A model generated the notes under the pieces. It saw only the letters and a program-made list of their open reading frames with translations, ran no database searches and was not told the DNA's origin. From Mugil cephalus (Eukaryota > Chordata > Actinopteri > Mugiliformes > Mugilidae): a stretch of 64,000 nucleotides of DNA. Positions 48,301 to 60,787 of this stretch are shown here, one piece after another. Location: assembly GCF_022458985.1 (NCBI RefSeq), contig NC_061772.1, positions 28,207,501 to 28,271,500 of the forward strand, given 5' to 3'. How positions within the stretch are numbered: position 1 is the stretch's first letter; every line of letters starts with the position of its first letter. The position numbers were made by a program, and so were the translations under genes.

Positions 48301-50411
48301 ATCTGCTGTTTAAAATGTGGCCCGTGTGTGTATCAGGTCAAGGACAGCGGCACTGACATTAACAGATGACCTAAACATGTCACATGCCAAGAAAATAAAT
48401 GTAGATTGTGAGACTCAATCACATTTTTTTCTTAACCATGTGATTCACAACATCACTCAGTCGGAGAAAAGTCACCATTAATTCGGAAGTGTTTGGCTGC
48501 ATGACAACTATATGTTAGTTACACTGCAGAAACTGGAAGTGACTGACAGCAAGTTAAACTAAACTGTACAAAAATAAAATAACGCTGCATCCCTACAAAC
48601 ACACTTTTCATGATAAATTTAAAAAATGCTAATGGTATTAAAACAAAGCTGCTCAACATCTATTAAATGTTAAACTAAATCCACTACAGGTCCTTTTTTA
48701 GATTCATCAAACTGATTTAAAACCTGTACAGATGTTAGTATATAGTCAGTTTATACAGTAGTTGTCGGTGCCAAACACTTTCAATTAAGGGTGAAACCAG
48801 GCAGCTGCAATTAGTTCACTGTAGACAAGTCTACAACGTGGAGTCGGTTCAGTCCTCTTTACCTTCCTCGTCTTCAGGTATGGAATAAAAAACAAAAGAA
48901 CAAGTACAGTGGGACAACAGAAACAAAATATCACATGGTGTCAATGCTTAACTGAGAAGTTAAATATAAATCAAATGTACGTTTATAATTGGTTCTTTGT
49001 AAGAAAAAGATTTTCACACCAGTCGACAAAGAAATTAGACAAAGAGAACCAGGTCAGACGAATGAGACAGGAAAAATATTCAAACTAAGAATAAGAAGTT
49101 TTATTGTGATTGAAAAACTAACGGCACACATTTCGGCAGCTCTTCGGTTCGGAGCAATAAAGTAGAAACTATAGCAGCTTTACACAATAAAATAAAATAT
49201 AATAAACACACATGATGTTAAATGTTAAAACAACAGTGCAAATGTGCCTATTATGTGCAAGTGGACTGGGGAATAAATATGTGGGTTATTGTACAACGGT
49301 CTATGAAGGAGAGGTTGGAGCTGTACTTTAAAAAGTGTATTTGTGTAGTAGTATTGAAGTAATGTTTTGCATGAGTCTCACTCAGTTTTCTGCTTTAGTC
49401 ATGACAGTGTACGTTTATGGATTAAATCCACTTGAAAATACACTTTGTTCAGTTAACCTACTATTCTTATTCAAGTCAAAGTGTGTGAATTATGTTTCTT
49501 TAGGTTTTGTTTATGTGCGTCTGACGTTTTTTTGTATTTTTTCAGAAACACATTTGGTTCATTTGGGCTTGTTTGTCCTGAAAGTCGTAAATAAGTCAAT
49601 TTATTTGGTTTAAAGGAATTTCTCCCTCTTTAGATTAATATACTGAACATTATCTTGACACACACTATGTGATGTTATAGAAGCGCATGGAGCATCACAG
49701 TGGCTCTGTGGTTCACACCAATGAGCCAATATTACACATCAGTGAGCTGCAAAAACAAGTGCACTCCTAGGGAGATATTTCCAAGGCCACGTGTTCAGAA
49801 GTGTTTCCATTAATGTGATGAGACTCAGGTGTTTGTGGACGTGTACGACGCTGACAAAGGAGTTTCCTGGAAATATTTAGTTCTCGTTATGACCGCACAA
49901 GGAGGTCACACCAGATCCTTAAAACAAGGGTTCACGTACTCTTGCAGCTTAAATAATAAACAAATACACAAGTGTAACATATCTCATTTGTTTTTGCCTG
50001 GGTTCTCTTTGTCCTTTTGTGAAAACCTGCTGATGTTTCCTTTCATTTTTTATGCAGAAATGTCGACAATTTCTATTTAAATGTATACAAACGTGTCTTT
50101 ACCAGTGCATTTGAGACAAATATTAAAATAACAGCATGTGTTTACGTTCAATTCAATAAGTCAATAAGAGAGTGAACATCATATTATAGAATATTTACAT
50201 ATATTTATATAGAAATGAATGACATTGTGTGTTTTGTACTTACCCTCGACCTGATCCCTGAAATGTGAGAAAGAGATTCAGAAATCAATCAAACGGGAGA
50301 TCCCTGCCGGCTTTTTTAATAAAGCCGAGTCTGATCGAATGACATCAGGCGGCAGCAGTGTGAGCCGCTATTGGCATTGGGATTCACTTACACTTCCTCG
50401 GTGTCGGACAT
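36356..50411 (-). CDS. tnnt3: troponin T, fast skeletal muscle type (14 coding exons)
   Basis: Tropomyosin-binding subunit of the sarcomeric troponin complex. Coding exons from 5' to 3' on the minus strand: 50411-50392 (MSDTEE), 50257-50244, 48871-48863, 46589-46461, 43030-43013, 40489-40471, 40380-40335, 39147-39031, 38904-38827, 38119-38003, 37891-37782, 37632-37542, 37174-37134 and 36392-36356. They total 846 nt, all phases closing, for 281 residues. The N-terminus is acidic and built of mini-exons. The T1 region ([29 protein letters not shown]) binds tropomyosin. The T2 region ([20 protein letters not shown]) contacts TnI and TnC. The tail is [10 protein letters not shown]. The start exon shares the MSDTEEVDQVE beginning of fast TnT. 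The paralogue (a or b) is unproven; linkage to myod2 suggests the copy on the non-myod1 duplicate. Confidence 0.93.
39621..39719. mobile_element. hAT-like terminal fragment in a tnnt3 intron
   Basis: GGTATCGCCGATACCAGCC followed by GGAATTTTACTCC and ending near ACATCACTA matches the right end of the element at 8085-8669 (ATCGCCGATATCAGCC, AATTTTACTCC, CATCACTA). Only one end is present. Confidence 0.6.
41618..41895 (+). mobile_element. tRNA-derived SINE in a tnnt3 intron
   Basis: It contains an internal A box (TAGCTCAGGAGGTAGAGCGG at 41631-41650) and, about 17 bp on, a B box (GTTCGATTC). It ends in AAAACCAATGCATTATTCTTATTATT, the AT-rich tail style of fish SINEs. It lies antisense to tnnt3. 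Confidence 0.65.
42783..42803 (-). other. tnnt3: candidate alternative acidic mini-exon of tnnt3 (21 nt)
   Basis: On the minus strand a long pyrimidine tract leads to CCTGCCAG. This is followed by 21 nt and a GTAGTT donor. Inserted in phase 1 between the 43013-43030 and 40471-40489 exons it adds VDEGDQD, seven mostly acidic residues, without breaking frame. Size and charge match the cassette exons known from troponin T N-termini. The donor is weaker than those of the other exons. Confidence 0.4.
43503..43767. mobile_element. piggyBac-like MITE in a tnnt3 intron
   Basis: TTAA-CCCTTTATATGCCAGTGTTT at the left mirrors AAACACTGGCATATGAAGGG-TTAA at the right. The ends form nearly perfect inverted repeats of about 20 bp plus the TTAA target duplication. 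The body is AT-rich and noncoding. Confidence 0.75.
45691..46300. mobile_element. Tc1/mariner-type repeat remnant in a tnnt3 intron
   Basis: The start CACTACCGGTCAAA resembles CCACTACCAGTCAAA near 15083 and TACCAGTCCAAAGTTTGGAC near 54690. Downstream, GGTTTGGGTCATTATCTTG and GGATGAAGCTCTGACC are words I associate with teleost Tc1-like repeats. No intact transposase frame is present. Confidence 0.4.
46461..46589 (-). other. tnnt3: Glu/Val/Pro-rich N-terminal exon of tnnt3
   Basis: This 129-nt exon encodes 43 residues. It begins [19 protein letters not shown], runs through alternating PE and VE dipeptides, and ends in VVHEEE. Both splice sites are clear (CCCCTAG acceptor, GTACGT donor) and it is symmetric, so it could be skipped. 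Very acidic insertions of this type are a feature of some fish fast TnT isoforms. Confidence 0.85.
47620..47985. repeat. degenerate minisatellite in a tnnt3 intron
   Basis: Units of very roughly 60-130 bp repeat the words AGCTAATGGA, CAGTAGCTAAACTGCTA, GTGCAGTGTTTAAACTGG and TGTAGCAGGGGCTAA several times with substitutions and length changes. Confidence 0.6.
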
Positions 50412-51748
50412 GTTGACAGCAGAATTCACACCTGAGGGGAAAGACAAAGGGCCTGGTGATTTGAAATAGCAGCGACAGGCTGCGCTGATATGGAAAGATT
50501 AAAGGTCTGATCCCCACAGAGACATCTGTGCAGCTGCAGAAATATCAAATGTCTCACGCTCCGGGGTTTTATAGAGACACCATAGAGTTGTCCACCCGTA
50601 TGGCATAACGACAGGAAGAGGCTAGCGTAGTGTAGCGTAGCATAGCAACAAAAACAAAACCACTAAAGGACATGCTCCGTCTCACTTAATTATTGTGGAC
50701 GTGTTAATGTTTTGTCTCTTTCGTTCCCTGCTAACGTCCACGTCAATAATTAAAGAATAAGACGTCATCATTGAGCCAGACTAGATGATTCCCTTGTTTC
50801 TAAGCTAAACTACTAGTATTTTATGGAAAATATAATTTGAAGGACATTTTATGTATTGTATGATGTGTTAATGATCATTTTCTTTCATTTGATATGAACA
50901 GTTACGCATTAACAACAGTTTTAAACACTTTTATTTGGTAGTTTCACATTGTGACCTCTTGCTGAAGTCAGGCTGAAAATGTGCATTTACTGGCTGCAGC
51001 ATCAAATTCACAATTAACACATGGAAAACCCATTTACATGTAACTTTTTTTAAATTATTTTTATGATTGTTATTATATTTATTTTTAGAAAAGAGAAGAA
51101 TGTTCTATGTACGACAGGTTTTGTCCTTTAATTCAAGAATCAGTGTGTTTCATATTTTTTATTGTTTTTATTGCTTTTAATTGTTTTTTTTATGCACTTT
51201 GTTTACAGCACTTAGTTTTGGCTGTAGCTGCAAAAGATCAGATATTCCTGAAACTCTAAGGCTCTTAATCCTTTATGGGGCAAGGAACCATATTTGGCAA
51301 CTTCCACCTGTTTTAAATTGCATCATGGCCTACAATAACACTCTAGGTTTGAATTTTTTAATTTCCAAGTATTTTAATGAAGGAGGTTTGCATTGATTGG
51401 GCAACGCGCCACCAAAAGGGGAAGGAATTACATTTCAGTGTCAGGAATAAACTCCCTAAAAGACAAGCTAATTGTGACACATTAGCCACCAGCCATAGGC
51501 CTCGTATTGTATTTACGGACACAGCGTCTGTTAAAATGCAATTAAAATACTAATTTAAGATTTGCTCTAAATTTAAATATAATCTGCGGATTTAAAAACA
51601 CATTAGCCGCAGTTAAAAGCTATCATAGTGTTTGCTGTAGTGGCAGACAGAAAGCAGATGTTAAAGATGCTAAAGATAGAGTTTGTTTGTAAATGTTCAG
51701 GAGGGAGGGGGACGTCTCCTACTATCATTTAAAAACACGGCCATTTCT

Positions 51749-51946
51749 GTAAACTGATGGAGAGATTAAGTAGGGACCCCCTACTCACTATATATGTTCT
51801 ATATTAAACTCATCCTAGTGCTATTTATAAATATACATTATTATTATAATTTTTGCATCTAAAATTAAGCTATTTAAATAGTGCACAGGTTCAAATATTC
51901 ACTTTTCTGTGTGCAACAGTTGCGGCAGTAACGTCTTCTGACTCCA
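51749..51946 (-). repeat. dispersed repeat, copy 2, inverted relative to 4993-5166
   Basis: AGAGATTAAGTAGGGACCCCCT and, further on, GTGCAACAGTTG..GCAGTAACGTCTTCTG are the reverse complement of the segment in the last otog intron. Confidence 0.6.
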
Positions 51947-54106
51947 TTAATTTAATGCATATCTTCTTTTTTTAAGTTGATTTTGTGAGTAGAAGTTCAG
52001 CAGCTACACAACAACACGCTAGTTGTAAATAACTGGAGCTGCTACTTGGCGGAAATGTTCAAAACGCGTCTTTAAATGAGGAAATATTCCTGTGGGATTT
52101 GTCTTCATCCTCTGCTAAGGTCACAGAGCCACAGTGTGTCTCTGTCCTCACTGAAACATTCTCACACCTTGTCCAGAACAATTGTCTCAGCTGGTCGCTG
52201 GGCGTTATTGTCTTTTCGGGTTTGTTTTGACATGTGAGAATCCGCTCCGACATTGCACATCATTGACACTTGTGTCATGAGGTCCAGGTTTAGCTCAGAG
52301 GATATTTGAACAGGGCTGAATGGAGCCTGAATCGAGCTGAAATGAAGGATTCAGAACTGGCTTTTAGAGATTATAAAGAATCCTAAACTTTAGAGAAAAA
52401 AAAGTTTAAACATTAACATGTATTTGTATGTAAAAATGTTCCTCCAGGCTTTAACCCGCAGCCAAAATCCCATCACCACTTGAATGAATCTAAAACGGGA
52501 GCTGAGCTTTATCTCGCCGTATATTCTGTACCTGACTATATCATATTTGATATATATAAATGGATGAGTCCTTCGCACTTAGTGGTGGGCACAGCTGCAG
52601 AGGACTGGGAGGATTAGTTCTGGATCATATTTCTACCCATCAGCTGAGGAACGGTGTCCAAATAGCCGCTTTAATCCCTCGGCTTGGTCCGGAGGGAGGA
52701 TCCTCTGCAGCCAGGCCGCCAATCGCCGCCGACCTCCAGCAAACCAGCTCTTTGATCGACTCGCAGCTGACAGCGGCCTCACCTCTGTGTGTCCAGCGTC
52801 CGCTCGCTGCATGCCAACATTTCAGCACTCTGTATATTTAGTGGATGCTCACTTCATTTCTTGCGTATGACAGCACCGAATGCTGAGAGGTTTTTCTGAG
52901 TCTTTCTGAAACTAAAACTCGGCGCTGAGACCGAAGGACTTGTGAAAACAGGTGGAGGGACCGTGGAGGGAAATCACATCTCGATCCGATCGGGAGCAGA
53001 TTTAGATTTAGAAATGCCAATTATGAGATAAATATAAAAGCATCGGTGCGAGAGCGGAGGACCCAGAGGAGGGGAATCTGTCCCACCAGCAGTGGCTGTG
53101 TGATCGGATCAGTTTAAAGTTCAACATACTGGCGAGCTGTTGGAAGAGGAGGCTGTATGATAAGGCTGTAATGAAAATTCTAAGAGACGGAGGAGTTGAG
53201 GGACAAGCCCGACCATGTGCTCACAAAAGAACAGAGACACGATGCTGGACGCGTGACTGTGTATGTGTAGAAGGTTCCACGCAAGGACAGAAAAACATCA
53301 AAATCTGATTCACACATTTAATAAAATAAAAATAAATGCTGCAGAAAAATGTTTGCATGTGCAACCAAGCTACAGAATCCACAGGTCACGTCCAGAGACA
53401 CTTCTTACATGTAAGTGTAAACTGGACAAAATGAACCATGGTGTGTACAGATGTAGAATAAATAAATAAATTGTGTACTAATATATATAGCTGTAAGTTT
53501 TCCTACTGTATACGTACATATATATGTATAAAATTGTATAAAAATGTCTTGTTTTCCTTTGTTTTTCATTTGTTTATTTCATTTTATATTATATTTACGA
53601 CAGTTTTTATCTTTAACTTTACATGTATTTTTTATTAAATATTTATTTATTATCTAATTATTATTCTATTGTATTCTGCTGCAAAAATTTCCATCACAGG
53701 ATTAATAAAATCTATCATCATATCCTTTAAGTGTCGTATAGGTGCCGGGTTTATGATAAAGACAAATCTATCCATCCCAGAGCTTTTTCAGATTTACTGC
53801 ATCACCATTTAAAACAATGATCAATCCCCAATTGTCTGGTTTTTACATCAAGTTTCTTTTATATTTTCTCCAAACTGAAGCGGAGGAAACGGGACCAGGC
53901 TGTGAAAACCATCCCAAACATAAACTACACATGTCTGACATGCAGCAGAACATGCAACAACGTCCCTCCTGAGGTTACAGCCTCCAGAGCTGGAACGACG
54001 AGGTTAAATAACCTGAAGCATGAATTCTACTAAAAAACAAACAACTAGTAATAAAACTGTCTAAGAAGCATGTGAAGTTGAGTGTCTGTGTCTGCGGCTC
54101 ACTCAC

Positions 54107-54180
54107 CTCAGAGAGGAAGAGAAGCTCCTCAGACGATGAAGATGAAGCTCTGTAAGAATCCGCAGCCTCCTCTCACAAAA
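54107..54180 (-). other. tnnt3: probable noncoding first exon and promoter side of tnnt3
   Basis: On the minus strand a stretch ends in CTCTGAG with a GTGAGT donor at 54106-54101. A CCAAT box (ATTGG on plus at 54224-54228) lies just upstream. Troponin T genes typically have a short untranslated exon 1, and the next exon (50431-50392) has 5' UTR before its ATG. The upper limit is estimated. Confidence 0.45.
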
Positions 54181-55250
54181 TAAGTCCCCGTGTTCCAGTG
54201 ATACTTGAGCTCATCAGGTCCTTATTGGCTACGGGATGAGAGCGAAGTGTGTGTGTGCATGTCTGTGCGTGTGTGTGTGTGTGCGTAGCGTATATGTTTA
54301 TGTGTGAAAAAGGTGGGGAGGGTGGGCCGTGACCCTGGAGAAGGAGATGGGTGAAATGCTGTGGATGGAAGAGGAGGGCTCAGGTTTTGGAAAGGAGCAG
54401 CTGAGTAGCTTCTGTTGCTAAATTTACAGTGATAGAAGGTTGAGAGGGGGGGTTACACATCAGCTTGGCATCCAGACAATGGAGGGAAAAGCGTGTGGAT
54501 GTGTGTTTGCGTGTGTGTGTGTTTATGCGTGTGTGCCAACCACTTCATCAACCAGTCAGTCAGGATAATGGAGTAATAATAGTAATGAGCGACAAACTGA
54601 ATACCCACGGACAATTTCTATCTGATTTACGGAGCAATAAAGTTTACGTGTGCAGTTCTTGCAGGTTGAGGCTTTGTTGCTGACAAACCTTAGTACCAGT
54701 CCAAAGTTTGGACACGCCTTCCCAGTCTATGATTCTTCTTTATTTAGACATCGAGACTATGAAGAAACCCATATGGAATTATGAAGCAAACACGGACGTG
54801 TTAAATAAACCAGGATTTGTTTTAAGTTGTAGATTTCTTTTGCTTTAATACTAGCTTGGCAAACTCAGTCATCATCTTCACCTGGTTTTTAATTAACAGG
54901 TGTGTCTTTCTTTCCTTCTTATTGTATTTGACAGCATCAGATTTGCTGTTTGTGTTGCTCTAACCCACGTTACAGCAAAAATCATTCAGCCAAATAAAGA
55001 GAAAATAATTCATCACCACTTAAAGACAAGAAGGTGCAAATTTTCAATTCTGAATTTATGAATGTTTCCTCAAGTGCAGTTATAAAAACCGCCAAACGCT
55101 CCGATTAAAGTGTCTTCAACGAGGAAATAAAGACCAAAAGTTACCTCTGCTACAGAGGACGCGTTTATTTAAGTCACCGGCCTCAGATTAAGACCAGATT
55201 AACAGAACCTGAGAACATCTAAATATCAGCTGTTCAGAGGAGACTGAGTG

Positions 55251-55282
55251 AAGAAGAAGAAGAAGAAGAAGAAGAAGAAGAG
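55251..55282 (+). repeat. (GAA)n microsatellite
   Basis: About ten uninterrupted GAA units. Confidence 0.9.
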
Positions 55283-56983
55283 CAGATTGGGACAAGAAAC
55301 ATAAAGAATAGACATTAGACCAGTGGAAACCTGGACTTTGGTCTCATTCCTGACTGTCCATTTTGGCCAAACTATATTATTATTATTATTATTATATTAT
55401 AGTTTTTTCTTTTGTTCTCTTTAAACATCATTTATCGGTGCAGTTCCACTCCTGACCAGAGAATGACATTGTTATACATTGATGGTAGGGGGGCGCTGTT
55501 GAGCTCCTGCCAGCTCAAATCCTGTGAGATGGATGAGATGGAGCGTGTCAGATTGTGGCGCACAGACTAAAGAAAATTCAAAGTTAGAAAAACGAGTGTC
55601 TTCTAACCAAGGTCGATTCCACCTTAGTGTGTGTTGTATAATTCAAGCCTGTATGATTAATGGGGGCATGTTTTGTCGTGTTTATTGCAGTAAGTACACT
55701 ACTGATGTTTTGTCCTATGTTACTTTGTTTTATTGCACTAAATGATTTTGTATTTGCAGATATAGGCCCCAGGTCTAGTAATGATCCATGTCTGTCTTCA
55801 AATATTAAGATTATTTTTCTTATTTAAAGAAAACAGTACTTTCTGAACATGAATGTGAAGCACAATAACCAGTGTAATTCATTTTTCAAAATTAGCTTGT
55901 GATAGTGTTTCTTTTGCACATGCATGCTGTATATACCCATATTTAACTTAATATGCTGCAAAATTAACATTTTGGCTCACGACCCTTCCCTCAGATTAAT
56001 TTTTGGGGAAAGAATTTGGGCGTCCCTGGTCTGATGGACTTCGATGATGATTTATTAAAAAACACATTTAGTATTAAGAAGCAACAGAATTTCCTCCTCA
56101 GTCACCAAACCTAAACCCAACAGAGTGAAAACAAAGCAGCCAACAAGTGCTCATCACCTCTGGAAACTCCCTCATTCCTAACATTCATATCTTAAAGTGG
56201 TCATTGGATGTTGTTTCTCTTTACTCAGGTGAGTTTTTGCCGTAGATCAAAATAGAAGTCGATTAGAGGAATGAACCCACCCTAACTCTGCACAACACAT
56301 TAAGAAGCAACAAATTCACAATTTTTGGCTCTTGTTAATGGAAAAACATTCCAGGTGATACCTCATGAAACTGACTGAGAGAACAGTGTGCCAAGCAAAA
56401 TAAACCTAAAATCCAAAATGTTTTCTTATCTTTTTTCTGTTTACTACGTGCAGTCAAACACAATGTGAAGACGCTGCCAAATGGTGGAGGGAGGCAGCAG
56501 AGACAAGATAAGATAACAAACAAGGCAGCATTTAGGTAAGAAAATATAGAAAAATTAGTATGCTTTCATGTATTCATAAACACACATTTACCATTGGGAA
56601 GGATGCAGATAGTGCAAAAATGCTTACGTCAACGCAGGATTGGTCCACAGACATAACCAAAAAAGACGAAATGGGACGATAGTCATGGAGTTGCTGCAAC
56701 AAGCAACAACTAGTGCAGTGAAAAAAAAAATATAATATCCAATAACAGTTTGAGTCTGTGTTCCTAAGAAGATTGGAATAGTGCCACAGTAGAGGCAAAA
56801 TTAATCTGTCTGGAGTTATTTTTTCCAATAATCACCGGGACACTATTCATGATCCTTTATGTAATAAAATGTTCAAGTAACCAAGTAACATTTTAAGATG
56901 ATCAAAATGTGCAGGAGAGACTACAAATATAGAAATCATAGCAAACATTTTAAATGTCACTCACTACATTTACATTAATAATA

Positions 56984-57382
56984 CACCGATCAGCCACAAC
57001 ATTATGACCATTATTCAACCAATTGTCCATCTTTTTTCAATTCAGCTTTCTGCAGGAAACTTTTGGCATTCATTCATGTGGATGTTATTTAGATATGTAG
57101 CACCCACCTAGACCAGACCAGGCAATAACTAAAAAAACATGAAGAACAGCTCAAGGTGTCGACCTGGCCTCCAAATTCACTAGATCCCAACCTGATCAAG
57201 TATCCGTGGGATGATCCACAGAGGCCCCTCCCCTCAGAGACCCCCCCAACTAACAACATTATGTCTCCAGACACCACAGGACACCCTCAGAAGACTCATT
57301 CTCTGATGAGAACTGTTTTGGAGGCACAAGGGAGACCTACACAATATTAGAAAGGTGGTCATAATGTTATGCCTGATCGGTG
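56984..57382 (+). mobile_element. Tc1/mariner-type non-autonomous element with decayed transposase end
   Basis: The left end CACCGATCAGCCACAACATT mirrors AATGTTATGCCTGATCGGTG at the right, with TA on both sides, the mariner-type target duplication. At about 57160-57240 the frame WPPNSLDPNLIKYPWDDPQR resembles the WP..SPDLNPIE..W block of Tc1/mariner transposases. The rest of the transposase is missing. Confidence 0.7.
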
Positions 57383-60049
57383 TATGTTTCCAATTGTATG
57401 CAACAGTCGGTCTTTCCTACTCATATTCTGTAGCTGTTAGTAGCCCTAGTGGTTACGGTTATTTTGATCTGACAACCAGTGACATATTAAAACTATATTT
57501 TTCCATATAAACATATAAGAGCGTCGTCTTCTCCTCCTGCAGAGTTCAGACCCAGAGATCACACTCGTTTCTTCAAGTCACTTAGTTGAAAACACAAACA
57601 CGTGTCAAGCAGCTGTTTGCCTCAGTGATGCATGTGGCTGTCCTCACGTCTGCACCCCCCAAAACAAAAACAAGGACATCAGTCATTTCAGCAAATGGCC
57701 AAATAGAACAAATGTTTAGATTCAAGGACCGACGCCCTCTGGTGGCTGTAGGGAGTAAAACTAATGAGGAGGTGGTGTCGCATTAACATAGAGCAAGAAA
57801 CCTCTAAATCTCACATTTTACCACAGCCTATAACAGTATAATGTGCTTTTTCAGAATTCAGTGCAGCTAAATAGAGATAGAGATCTTTACTTAAAGTCCA
57901 GAGACCAAATATAACTTGAATCCTTTCTTTTCTTTCTACTACAACTTTTTTAATAAACTGTAGAGAAGTTTAGGAATTTATTAACAAATACAACTTCTAT
58001 TAACTTCTATTTCCTCATGCCACTCCTGTTTATTTAATGAAGCCTTAGTGCTTGTAAATGCATCGAGCCCCTAAAGGGACAAAAAAAAAGTTGTGAGGAC
58101 GAGATATTTTCTCATGCACACAAGATAGTTCTTCTTCTTATTTTTCCCCCATGTTCATTTAGGGGCTCCATATAAATGTGATATTTATGTGAAATTTACT
58201 TGTGACAACCTTGGAGAGGCAACAGCACAGAAAATGTTCTAAACAGAGCTGCAGAATATAAAGTATTATGTGCCACAGCCGCTGCAGCCAACATGCTTAT
58301 TGTGTTATTTTGCAGTGAATGAAAGTTCCACCACCTAAAACTGAATTTATAATGGGGCAACTTGTGATTTCATGAGTAAAGTAACGCTGAGACTGAGCTC
58401 TGTGCACAGACGCTTGGTTCAGATTAAATCTGGAAGTTCTCCACTCCACATATAAATAGTCAGGGAATTTTGCTTTAACTGCTCCAAGACAGTTTAAAAT
58501 GCTAAGCTAAATATTGCACAATGCTGCCCCTGGTGGTTAGATGATTTTATTTATTTATTTTTTTTAACTTAACTGCCTTCCTGCAACCTCTGAGAGCTTC
58601 GCACTACATCCACTTCCTCCAGCTACCAGGCACTGAGCTGTTGTTGCATCACAATGCCCACCAACGTTTCAAATCCTCATCCAGTCCCAGACTCACTTCC
58701 TCAAACTGTCTCCACAAAAATAAATCCTGCTGGAGGAAATAAAGTTTTATGAGGCAGAGCGCGCCGTGCACGGAAACATATGTTGACAGGAGCAACAGTA
58801 TATCTGTAGTCACATTACAATGACAACCACACACACACACAAACACTGTCAGAAAGTGTCAGGTCCACTTTTTAAACCTAAGATCTTATTAAACTATAAT
58901 TTATAATAAATATACTTCATACTTCATGAGATAATCATGACAGATTTTTCTTTTTTGGCAATATATAAAATTTTATATGGAAAATAACAAGTTAACAAAA
59001 ATTTTCCCTACACACAAATCACATGACCTGCTCCAAGGTTTGTTCTTCTTTCTCTTTATTAGTTATTTAATATAAAGTAGTGTGTGAGTCAAGTGTGGAT
59101 TTATCACATGTCAACCGTTACTATAATATATTTATGAATAAATTTCAATTTACTCCACTGTTTATATAATATTTAGACGACTCTTTACGTAAAAATGTCA
59201 TGTGGTGATTGGTTCTAGGCGGCCATGTTGATTTTAGGCCTGAAAACAGACAAAATGTGATCAACTATGAAACCTGTCAACTGATAAACTCAAAAACTCC
59301 CGCATATATTGTTATTGTTATTATATATTGACCCTCTAACAAATGAAATAAATGCACTAAATATAATCTGTGTATGTACGACTCTCTATTGCCAACAATG
59401 TACATACCCTTCATACTCTTCATACTGTAGATATCCTGTAAACATCTTGTCAACGCCATAAATTCTGTGCATTCTTCTTTAAGTGTAGGGAACAGAACCA
59501 CTTACTTTACTTTCACAACAAGGTCATCGTGTGTTTATCCCACAGGTTGATTCAGTTCTCTAAAAAATCTCAAAATCTCTGTTTCTGGTGAATAAAAAAA
59601 AAGTTACCACTTCAGTTACATCAGTTTTATTTGTTGTAAGTTTGTTAAAAGTCAAACCCAGAACAAACAAGAACAGTTTGAACAGTTTGAACATTTTTGA
59701 ACATTTCTCAAAAATGAAATTGAACATACAAAATAAAAATATTGTTAGCAAAAATCTGATCTTATGTGTTTAACATAATCAGTCCATTTAAACCACGTCC
59801 TATAAAATGTCTCAGTTTGTATTTTGGGTGAATAGGATAATTTTTTCATATATCTCGAGTCACATCTAATCATTCTTCAATGGTGGGAGGATCTGGTGTT
59901 GACCACCTACTGGAGATACAGCCTTTTTGCTTGCAGCCAAGAGTATAAGCAAGACTGAAGTTCCACGTTTATCAACTACCAACTATTCCTGATTGATTCT
60001 TTTAATGATTATTCATAAATGTTGTACCATTTATCCAGAGGAGCTGCAA

Positions 60050-60480
60050 ACCAGTGAACTTCAGTCTGGCCTGCGTTCCTTCGCAGCGCTCTCCTAAGAT
60101 GCTGCAAACAAAAGCGAGCACCTTCCTTCAGGTGGAGGTGTCCGTCGCCGGCCTGTAGGGGCTGCACCTCAGCCATCTCAGGTGGCTCGGAAACCCCCCG
60201 CGTGCTCCCTGCGACACGCACTGAAGGCACTGGTTTTATTTTTGGAGCGGCCGCGGGCGCTGTGACTCGCTCGCTGCGGCTCCAGTTCACTTCAGGATGA
60301 GACGGCCCTGTGGCACTCTGAGCTGGGATTAACAAGCAGAGAGCAGTTTGTCCCCCGACAGCCGCTCGCTGAAGGTAAACCAGTCTAACTCGGTGCCTGT
60401 TGATTGACAAGCCGGTGGTTCTGCAGCGTGTTCCTGGCCCGCGGGCCCGGGGCGCTAACCTGCGAGGGTTGCATAGGACT
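60050..60480. promoter_or_regulatory. CpG-rich stretch, possible prr33 promoter region
   Basis: Local GC and CpG content rises sharply above the surroundings (GGAGCGGCCGCGGGCGC, GGCCCGCGGGCCCGGGGCGC). A plus-strand donor-like GCTGAAG-GTAAAC occurs near 60374. A 133-codon minus-strand frame (60009-60410) crosses it, but looks like a by-product of GC content. It lies 2.2 kb before the prr33 start codon. Confidence 0.4.
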
Positions 60481-60744
60481 TGATAGGGGCACGTGCACGA
60501 TCTGAAATCTTAAACGCATGATTCATATCAGAGATTATACCCACTGGGAGGAGAGCTTGCAATGCTTAACGTGTCGTACGCCTCTGCGCAAGTTTGACAA
60601 ATAAATGTATGCATGAGTCAGCAGATAATAAACCTGCACACCAGCACATATATAATTCTTATTATTTTCTCGGCCTTAATTGTTAAAAGCAGCTCCATTC
60701 TCTAGTAGCTCCCTTCTTACTTTAAACTGTTGTTTACTTTGCAG

Positions 60745-60787
60745 CCTGTCCATCAAAACGCAAGCGACACACACATTTCCCCTTCAG
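60745..60787 (+). other. prr33: possible 5' UTR exon of prr33
   Basis: The 43-nt segment has a good acceptor (TTTACTTTGCAG) and a GTAAGC donor. It would splice to the coding exon at 62689. No ATG is present, so it would be untranslated. Confidence 0.4.

Larger units (their letters stand above)
54181..60744. other. intergenic region between tnnt3 and prr33
   Basis: No coding exon is supported. It contains a GT microsatellite (54247-54285), a Tc1-like terminus near 54690 (CCAGTCCAAAGTTTGGACAC), a GAA run (55251-55282), a TTA run near 55376, and a mariner-like element at 56984-57382. A CpG-rich stretch at 60050-60480 is listed separately. As the space between two divergent muscle-linked genes it may hold their control elements; none can be named by eye. 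Confidence 0.5.

Noticed and set aside
60009..60410. Minus-strand 133-codon ORF in the CpG-rich stretch
   Set aside because: No recognisable domain, low-complexity composition, and it coincides with a GC-rich promoter-like region that favours long chance frames.
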